DNA of 64,000 bases from an uncultured Nesterenkonia sp. Its GTDB lineage: Bacteria > Actinomycetota > Actinomycetes > Actinomycetales > Micrococcaceae. Positions within the stretch are counted from its first letter, which is position 1. Each line of letters opens with the position of its first letter. The position numbers and the translations under genes are program-made. Location of the stretch: NCBI GenBank assembly GCA_946222885.1, contig CAMIAK010000001.1, forward strand, positions 248,001 to 312,000. Reading direction: 5' to 3'. Under the pieces are notes generated by a model. That model saw only the letters and a program-made list of their open reading frames with translations, was not told the origin of the DNA and did not search any database. Shown piece by piece: positions 58,909-64,000 of the stretch.

Positions 58909-61449
58909 GTGTCCAGGTGGCTCTCCCGGCTCGGGCAGCTCTGCGCCCGTCGGGCCAAGACCGTGCTCGCGCTCTGGCTGGCGGCGCTCTTCGCCGCGGC
59001 CGGGGCCGCGCTGGCCTTCAGCGAGGGCACCACCGCCTCCTACAGCATCCCCGACGCCGAGTACGAGGCCGTCCTGGACGACCTCGGCGAGGAGATCGAG
59101 ACCTTCCAGGGAGGCAGTGCCCTGGTGCTGCTCTCCACCGAGGACGGCGAGGACTTCACGCAGGAGCAGCGCGAGGGGATCGCCTCTCTGGCCGAGGAGG
59201 TGGAGGCGGCCGGCGTCGTGCTGGAGTCCTCCGACCCCTTCGCCCAGCAGGAGGAGCTGGAGGAGGCCCGCGAGGAGCTGGAGGATGGCCTTCAGGAGCT
59301 CGAGGACGGCCAGGAGGAGGTCGACGCCGGCTGGGAGGAGCTCGACGGCCTCATCGCTCAGCTGGGCGAGGACCACCCGATGGTCGCAGAGACCGAGCAG
59401 GACCTGGTCTCCGCCCAGGAGGACCTGGACCGCAGCGCCGGGGAGCTGGAGCGCGCTGAGCGCCAGGTGGACCTGACGGAGGGCATGCGCACCGTCAGCC
59501 CGCAGCCGGGCGCGGCCATGCTCACCCTGCAGCTCTCCGAGGAGGCCTATGACCTCAGCCCGGAGCAGCAGCAGGAGATCATCGACGCCGTCGAGGACAG
59601 CCTGCCCGCCGGAGTCGTCGCCGACTACGCCCTGGAGCTGGTCCAGGACGTCACCTCCATCCTCGGGCCCAGCGAGATCATCGGCCTGGGTGTGGCCGGA
59701 CTGGTCCTGCTGATCACCTTGGGCACCGTGGTGGCCGCGGGGCTGCCCGTCGCCCTGGCGCTGATCGGGGTGGGAGCCGGAGTCGCCGGGGTCTTCGCGC
59801 TCTCCTCCGTGGTGGAGATGACCGACACCGACCCCATCCTGGCGCTGATGCTCGGGCTGAGCCTCGGCATCGACTACACGCTGCTGCTGATCTACCGCCA
59901 TCGCAGCCAGCTGGCCCGCGGCATGGGGGTCCGCGAGTCCATCGGCCTGGCCACCGGCACCGCCGGCTCTGCGATCTTCTTCGCGGGGGTGACCAATGTG
60001 ATCGCCCTGGGCGCGCTGGTGGTCACCGGCATCCCCTTCCTGACCGTGATGGGGCTGGCCGCCTCCGGCACCATCGTGGTGGTCGTGGCCGCAGTGCTGC
60101 TGCTGGGCCCTGCGGTGCTCGGCCTGCTGGGGCACCGCATCCTGCCCAGGCGGCTGCGCCCGGGCTCCACGGGGACGGCCGCAGACCAGGAGGAGGAGAT
60201 GGGCTCCCCGCTGCCGACCCCGGAGCAGAACGTCCCGGTCCGGCACGAGCAGCTCTCCGCCGAGGCCCAGGAGCGGCTGCTGGACCGGGGCTGGGGCCGG
60301 GTGATCACGCGTCACCCCTGGGCGGCCATCCTGGTCCCGCTCGTCCTGCTCATCACCCTGGCGCTGCCTGCGGCGGACCTGCGCCTGGGCCTGCCCGACG
60401 GCGGCTCCGAGCCGGAGGGCTCCACCGCCTACACCGCCTATGACACCGTGCGGGAGGCCTTCGGCGCCGGGGAGAACGGGCCGGTGCTGGCCGTGGCGGA
60501 GCTGCCGGAGGGGCTTGGGGAGACCGAACAGGAGGAGGCCGGGCTGGACCTGGCCGAAGACCTCGCCGGCCGTGAGGGCGTGCTGCGGGCGGTGCCCGTG
60601 GAGACCAATGAGGCCGGCGACGTCCGGCTGCTGCAGATCACCCCGGAGACCGGCCCCAATGATGAGGAGACCTCCGAGCTGGTGACCTCGCTGCTGGAGG
60701 AGCGCGGGGCCCTGGAGGAGACCCACGGACTGGAGTCGCTGGGGCTGACCGGGCAGACGGTCGCGAACATCGAGATCGCCGACCAGCTCCAGGATGCCAT
60801 CCCGCTGTACGTGGGGATCGTGGTGGTGCTGTGCCTGGTGCTGCTGATGGCGATCTTCCGCTCGCTGGCGGCCCCGGTGCTCGCCGCTGCGGGCTATGTC
60901 CTCTCGCTGGCCGCCAGCCTGGGCGCAGTGACCGCGATCTACCAGTGGGGCTGGCTGAGCGAGGTCTTCGGAGTCAATGAGCCCGGGCCCATCCTGGCCT
61001 TCCTCCCGATCCTGATCTGCGGCGTGCTCTTCGGCCTGGCGATCGACTACCAGCTCTTCATCATGTCCGGGGTGCGGGAGGCTCACACCCGGGGCAGCGG
61101 CCCCCGGGCCGCGATCCTGCGGGGGCTGCGCCAGGGTGGCCCCGTGGTGCTGGCCTGCGGGATCATCATGATCTCGGTCTTCGCCGGCTTCGTCTTCGCA
61201 GATCTGACCGTGATCCGGCCGATCGGCTTCGGCCTGGCCTTCGGCGTGCTGGCCGAGGCGTTCCTGGTGCGCGCCACCCTCATCCCCGCGGCCACCTGCC
61301 TGCTGGGGGAGAAGGCCTGGTACCTGCCCCGCTGGCTGGACCGGGTGATCCCCGACGTGGACGTGGAGGGACGGCGCCTGGAACAGGAGAGAGCCCCGGA
61401 GAACGTCCAGGAAGCGCCGAGGAAAAGCCGGGCTCACGTCAATTCCTGA
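58909..61449 (+). CDS. MMPL/RND-family membrane transporter
   Basis: The 846-residue protein has an N-terminal helix, a large outer loop, five helices (residues about 250-405), a cytoplasmic linker, a second loop and a final helix set. LMLGLSLGIDYTLLLIYRHR and LICGVLFGLAIDYQLFIMSGVREAH are the paired MMPL motifs with GIDY and AIDY proton-relay Asp residues. The first outer loop holds a long coiled coil of Glu-rich repeats (about 105-190). It probably exports lipids with the two upstream lipoproteins. Start GTG 58909 follows AGGAGG. Confidence 0.9.
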   Translation: MSRWLSRLGQLCARRAKTVLALWLAALFAAAGAALAFSEGTTASYSIPDAEYEAVLDDLGEEIETFQGGSALVLLSTEDGEDFTQEQREGIASLAEEVEAAGVVLESSDPFAQQEELEEAREELEDGLQELEDGQEEVDAGWEELDGLIAQLGEDHPMVAETEQDLVSAQEDLDRSAGELERAERQVDLTEGMRTVSPQPGAAMLTLQLSEEAYDLSPEQQQEIIDAVEDSLPAGVVADYALELVQDVTSILGPSEIIGLGVAGLVLLITLGTVVAAGLPVALALIGVGAGVAGVFALSSVVEMTDTDPILALMLGLSLGIDYTLLLIYRHRSQLARGMGVRESIGLATGTAGSAIFFAGVTNVIALGALVVTGIPFLTVMGLAASGTIVVVVAAVLLLGPAVLGLLGHRILPRRLRPGSTGTAADQEEEMGSPLPTPEQNVPVRHEQLSAEAQERLLDRGWGRVITRHPWAAILVPLVLLITLALPAADLRLGLPDGGSEPEGSTAYTAYDTVREAFGAGENGPVLAVAELPEGLGETEQEEAGLDLAEDLAGREGVLRAVPVETNEAGDVRLLQITPETGPNDEETSELVTSLLEERGALEETHGLESLGLTGQTVANIEIADQLQDAIPLYVGIVVVLCLVLLMAIFRSLAAPVLAAAGYVLSLAASLGAVTAIYQWGWLSEVFGVNEPGPILAFLPILICGVLFGLAIDYQLFIMSGVREAHTRGSGPRAAILRGLRQGGPVVLACGIIMISVFAGFVFADLTVIRPIGFGLAFGVLAEAFLVRATLIPAATCLLGEKAWYLPRWLDRVIPDVDVEGRRLEQERAPENVQEAPRKSRAHVNS

Positions 61450-61467
61450 GCGTTCGGTCAACGCTCA
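61447..61467 (+). terminator. Terminator hairpin overlapping the MMPL stop
   Basis: TGAGCGTT (61447-61454) pairs with AACGCTCA (61460-61467). The TGA stop is the first base triplet of the stem. Confidence 0.55.
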
Positions 61468-61480
61468 CTATGAGTTTCTG

Positions 61481-61501
61481 GAGAAAGCTTTCTCAAAGCT
61501 T
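61481..61501. promoter_or_regulatory. Palindrome upstream of mini-lipoprotein 1
   Basis: GAGAAAGCTTTCTC (61481-61494) is a perfect palindrome and AAAGCTT recurs at 61495-61501. It may be an operator in the 180-base gap before the first small lipoprotein. Confidence 0.4.
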
Positions 61502-61629
61502 CTATCCAGGCAGGGAATGTGGTGATGATGGACCCAGATCGCCCGGAGGCGACAGGCAGTCCGGGCGAATCACAGCGGAAAGTCCGCGCAGCATCACATG
61601 ATGCACACCCCACGGAGGTACTGAACCCT

Positions 61630-61875
61630 ATGGCTACCACCGATGACAACAAGCTTCGTTCCCTCGCCGCTGTGCTCGGCATCGGCTCGCTGGCACTGTT
61701 CGGCGTGACCGCATGCGACGACGGCGGCGCCGACGACACCGGCGACGACGCCGTGGAGAACGGCGAGGACCCGGCAGAGGACCCCGCTGAGGAGCCTGCT
61801 GACGAGGATCCCGCGGAGGACCCGATGGAGGAGGATCCGGCTGAGGATCCCGCCGATGAGGAAGAGGACGTGTGA
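61630..61875 (+). CDS. Miniature acidic lipoprotein 1 (81 aa)
   Basis: ATG 61630 starts MATTDDNKLRSLAAVLG, a short signal with lipobox LFGVTAC (Cys28). The rest is almost only Asp, Glu, Pro and Ala, in repeats of EDPAE and DEDPAED type. The mature part would be a negatively charged, disordered chain fixed to the membrane. CGGAGGT is the ribosome site. A 15-base leader block at 61581-61595 is shared with the second copy. The function is unknown; cation binding or surface charge is possible. Confidence 0.75.
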   Translation: MATTDDNKLRSLAAVLGIGSLALFGVTACDDGGADDTGDDAVENGEDPAEDPAEEPADEDPAEDPMEEDPAEDPADEEEDV

Positions 61876-61905
61876 TCCTCCCCTAAGCATCACAGCTGCG
61901 CTCTC

Positions 61906-61937
61906 GGCCCCGTCCGGACCTCGGTCCGGGCGGGGCC
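61906..61937 (+). terminator. Terminator hairpin after mini-lipoprotein 1
   Basis: A GC stem, GGCCCCG-TCCGGACC against GGTCCGGG-CGGGGCC, follows the gene. The 385-base gap 61876-62260 also holds a 16-base tandem repeat and the leader of the second copy. I see no other gene in it. Confidence 0.65.
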
Positions 61938-62000
61938 GAAGTGTGTCTGCGCAGGTCAGGGGGCGGGACGCAGCGCCGCCGTGCTCCGGAGCCCAGCGCC

Positions 62001-62032
62001 CAGTGCCACAACACCTCAGTGCCGCAACACCT
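62001..62032. repeat. Tandem repeat of 16 bp (two copies)
   Basis: CAGTGCCACAACACCT and CAGTGCCGCAACACCT stand directly next to each other with one mismatch. They lie about 230 bases before mini-lipoprotein 2. Confidence 0.6.
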
Positions 62033-62260
62033 TATGGGTCCGTCCAGGAACTGTCCAGAGAGTATGGCCCCGGTGAACGGACCCTGCAAGGGTGGTAAGA
62101 GGTCCCTCCGAGTTGGCGGAAATCGCCGTTCTGAGCTTTTCCGGGCGGCTCCGATCTGGTCAGTATGGAGTCAAGTCATCCGGCCAAGGGTGACCCTGCA
62201 AGAGAACGCGGAGAGTCCGCGCAGCATCCACAGTGATGCAAACGACGGAGGTGCATATAT

Positions 62261-62536
62261 ATGGCAACCACCGATGCAAACAAGCTTCGTTCCCTCGCTG
62301 CCGCAGTCGGCGTCGGCTCCCTGGCGCTGTTCGGCGTGACCGCCTGCGACACCGAGGAGGACCCCGCCGACGCTCCCGCCGAGGAGAACGACACCGTCGA
62401 CGAGCCGGCGGACGAGCCGGCCGAGGATCCGGCGCAGGACCCGGCAGATGAGGACCCCGCCGAGGACCCGGCCGAGGACCCCGCTGACGAAGGCGGCATG
62501 GACAACGGCGATGAGGACGAGGACGCAGCGCTCTGA
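62261..62536 (+). CDS. Miniature acidic lipoprotein 2 (91 aa)
   Basis: The protein starts MATTDANKLRSLAAAVGVG with lipobox LFGVTAC (Cys28), nearly identical to copy 1, followed by EEDPADAP and repeated AEDPAE/DEP units and a DNGDEDEDAAL end. The signal regions also match at DNA level (AAACAAGCTTCGTTCCCTCG). CGGAGGT precedes the ATG, and the shared 15-base leader block is at 62214-62228. The repeats differ in length between copies, indicating repeat expansion after a tandem duplication. Confidence 0.75.
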   Translation: MATTDANKLRSLAAAVGVGSLALFGVTACDTEEDPADAPAEENDTVDEPADEPAEDPAQDPADEDPAEDPAEDPADEGGMDNGDEDEDAAL

Positions 62537-62579
62537 TCAGGGCCTGGTCCTCGCGGCCTGAGGCCGCAGATCCTCTGAT

Positions 62580-62617
62580 GAGGAGCCCCTCCCGGGGAGA
62601 CCGGGGAGGGGCTCCTC
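62580..62617 (+). terminator. Terminator after mini-lipoprotein 2
   Basis: A perfect 14-bp stem (GAGGAGCCCCTCCC with GGGAGGGGCTCCTC) encloses a 10-base loop. Confidence 0.75.
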
Positions 62618-62667
62618 TCATGTGTGCGGAGGGCATATGTGCTCCTCAGCACGGTGCGGCGTAATTG

Positions 62668-62678
62668 TGAATGATTCA
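62668..62678. promoter_or_regulatory. Palindromic operator before the Fur-family gene
   Basis: TGAATGATTCA is a perfect 11-base palindrome in an AT-rich patch 23 bases upstream of the regulator start. It is a likely self-regulatory site. Confidence 0.5.
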
Positions 62679-62700
62679 TATCTGCGGCACACTGGGTGTC

Positions 62701-63132
62701 ATGAGCACGACGATGGACTGGCCTGCACAGCTGCGTGAGCGCGGACTCCGCGTGACCCGTCAGCGCCTGGCCGTGCTGGACGCCGTCGCCGCTCACCCGC
62801 ACCAGCCGGCCGAGGCGGTCCACGCCGCGGTCACCGAGCAGCTGCCGGACATCACGGTCCAGTCCGTGTACACCGTCCTGCATGACCTCACCGCGCAGGA
62901 GCTCGTGCGCCGGTTCGACCCCCCGGGGTCGCCCGCCTGCTACGAGACCCGCACCCATGACAACCACCACCACGCCATCTGCTCGGTCTGCGGGCGCATC
63001 GAGGACATCGACTGCGTCCACGGCGAGGCTCCCTGCCTCGAGGCTCCGGCCGGTCTGGGGATGACCATAGACGTCGCCGACGTCGTCTTCCGCGGTGTCT
63101 GTGATGAGTGCGCGGCGAAGGCCGCGGCCTGA
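62701..63132 (+). CDS. Fur-family regulator (peroxide-type, FurA/CatR/PerR-like)
   Basis: The 143-residue protein has the Fur HTH (RVTRQRLAVLDAVAAHPHQPAE, QSVYTVLHDLTAQELV), the regulatory metal histidines in THDNHHHAIC, and the structural zinc pairs Cys94/Cys97 and Cys134/Cys137. Its location directly upstream of a catalase suggests control of that gene by peroxide, as in CatR and FurA systems. ATG 62701 has no ribosome site; CACACT lies seven bases upstream. The track of possible starts extends 10 codons further, through the operator, and is unlikely. Confidence 0.9.
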   Translation: MSTTMDWPAQLRERGLRVTRQRLAVLDAVAAHPHQPAEAVHAAVTEQLPDITVQSVYTVLHDLTAQELVRRFDPPGSPACYETRTHDNHHHAICSVCGRIEDIDCVHGEAPCLEAPAGLGMTIDVADVVFRGVCDECAAKAAA

Positions 63133-63186
63133 GCCTGCCGTTCCGCACCGGCTGTCACACACCGAAGAGAAGAGAGAAACTCAGCC

Positions 63187-64000
63187 TTGAGCGCACCCAA
63201 CACCCCCAATGCGACCGGGTCCACCACCCAGGCCGGCATCCCCGCCGTCAGCGACCGCTTCTCGCTGTCGGTCGGCGCCGACGGCCCCATCGTCCTGCAC
63301 GACCACCACCTGGTGGAGACTCTGGCGCACTTCAACCGGATGAACGTCCCCGAGCGCCGCCCGCACGCCAAAGGCGCCGGCGCCTTCGGCACCTTCGAGG
63401 TCACCGAGGACGTCTCCGCCTACACCAAGGCTGACGTGTTCCAGCCCGGGAGGACCACCGAGACCCTGCTGCGCTTCTCCACGGTGGCAGGCGAGATCGG
63501 CTCCCCGGACACCTGGCGCGATGTGCGCGGCTTCGCCCTGAAGTTCTACACCGAAGAGGGCAACCTGGACATCGTGGGCAACAACACCCCGGTGTTCTTC
63601 CTGCGCGACCCCATGAAGTTCCCGCACTTCATCCGCTCCCAGAAGCGTCTGCCGGACTCCGGGCTGCGCGACGCCCACATGCAGTGGGACTTCTGGACCC
63701 AGAACCCGGAGACCGCCCACCAGGTCACCTATCTCATGGGTGACCGCGGTCTGCCGGCGACCTGGCGCGCCATGAACGGCTACGGCTCCCACACCTACGC
63801 GTGGGTCAACGCCGAGGGCGAGCGCTTCTGGGTGAAGTATCACTTCCTCAACGACGCCGGCTTCGAGACCATGTCCTCCGAGGAGGCCGAGAAGCTCGCA
63901 GGCGCCGACGCCGAGTACCACCGCCGCGACCTGTTCAACGCGATCAGGGAGGGCGACCACCCCACCTGGACCATGTACGTCCAGGTCATGCCCTACGAGG
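63187..64000 (+). CDS. katA: Catalase (monofunctional heme), C-terminus cut by window edge
   Basis: The frame from TTG 63187 runs off the right edge after about 271 codons. It matches small-subunit heme catalases: HFNRMNVPERRPHAKGAGAFG with the catalytic His60, RFSTVAGEIGSPDTWRDVRGFALKFY, DIVGNNTPVFFLRDPMKFPHFI with the heme-side Asn, and MQWDFWTQNPETAHQVTYLMGDRG. It breaks down hydrogen peroxide. The usual Glu after FNR is Met here (FNRMNVPE). TTG is the only start near the conserved N-terminus; the upstream AGAGA site is weak. It is in operon with the Fur-family gene. Confidence 0.93.
   Translation, partial: MSAPNTPNATGSTTQAGIPAVSDRFSLSVGADGPIVLHDHHLVETLAHFNRMNVPERRPHAKGAGAFGTFEVTEDVSAYTKADVFQPGRTTETLLRFSTVAGEIGSPDTWRDVRGFALKFYTEEGNLDIVGNNTPVFFLRDPMKFPHFIRSQKRLPDSGLRDAHMQWDFWTQNPETAHQVTYLMGDRGLPATWRAMNGYGSHTYAWVNAEGERFWVKYHFLNDAGFETMSSEEAEKLAGADAEYHRRDLFNAIREGDHPTWTMYVQVMPYE

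Noticed and set aside
58831..61461. A minus-strand open frame of 876 codons
   Set aside because: It mirrors the MMPL gene and is rich in Gln, Gly, His and Arg with no fold signals; it is a shadow frame.
61730..62520. Repeated short units that could look like a CRISPR or satellite array
   Set aside because: The repeats are in-frame codons for Glu-Asp-Pro-Ala in the two small lipoproteins; there are no constant repeats with unique spacers. No CRISPR array or cas gene was seen anywhere.

Overview
The window comes from a high-GC Gram-positive bacterium, most likely of the Micrococcales and close to Micrococcaceae such as Nesterenkonia. This rests on the very high GC of the right half, the senX3-regX3-phoU cluster, a monomeric NADP isocitrate dehydrogenase, 2,3-BPG-dependent phosphoglycerate mutase, many GTG starts and strongly acidic exported proteins that suit a salt- or alkali-tolerant organism. 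The genus is an inference.

Positions 1 to about 30,660 are the right part of a prophage of a long-tailed (siphovirus-like) temperate phage; its left end lies outside the window. Reading rightward it holds small late-early genes with a RusA-like resolvase and HNH nucleases (1-4752), a compact zinc-finger PrimPol-like gene (4886), a DNA-packaging and head module (terminase small and large, portal, MuF-like protein, scaffold, coat; 6219-12012), head-tail connectors and tail tube (12040-14416), tail chaperones with a -1 frameshift (14514-15463), tape measure (15796), tail tip and minor tail proteins (19397-26029), and a lysis cassette (26026-28506) closed by a strong terminator. A last HNH gene and a leftward tyrosine integrase follow. 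The integrase lies about 100 bp from the 3' end of a tRNA-Ser(UGA) gene, the probable attachment site. One leftward two-helix membrane protein sits between the chaperones and the tape measure.

Positions 30,623-64,000 are host chromosome. They hold two tRNA genes, a quinone oxidoreductase, a tandem universal stress protein, a tmk-holB-secreted peptidase operon on the minus strand, a Cys/Met PLP enzyme, gpmA, a DUF559-like nuclease gene enclosed by two near-identical hairpins, the phosphate-control genes phoU < > senX3-regX3 with a PHO box between them, purH, mgtE, icd, a 2-hydroxyacid dehydrogenase, a gamma-carbonic-anhydrase-like protein, an ABC-2 exporter next to a NarL-type two-component pair, an LLM flavin oxidoreductase paired with a GH13 enzyme, two paralogous acidic lipoproteins followed by an MMPL transporter, two tandem miniature acidic lipoproteins, a Fur-family regulator and a catalase that runs off the right edge.

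The signals I judge most worth following are a repeated leaderless-promoter architecture (a TAnnnT-type hexamer 6-7 nt before the start codon) shared by host and prophage genes, the stand-alone mini-PrimPol, the hairpin-bounded nuclease cassette, the antisense membrane gene in the tail operon, and the tandem mini-lipoproteins with a conserved leader block.
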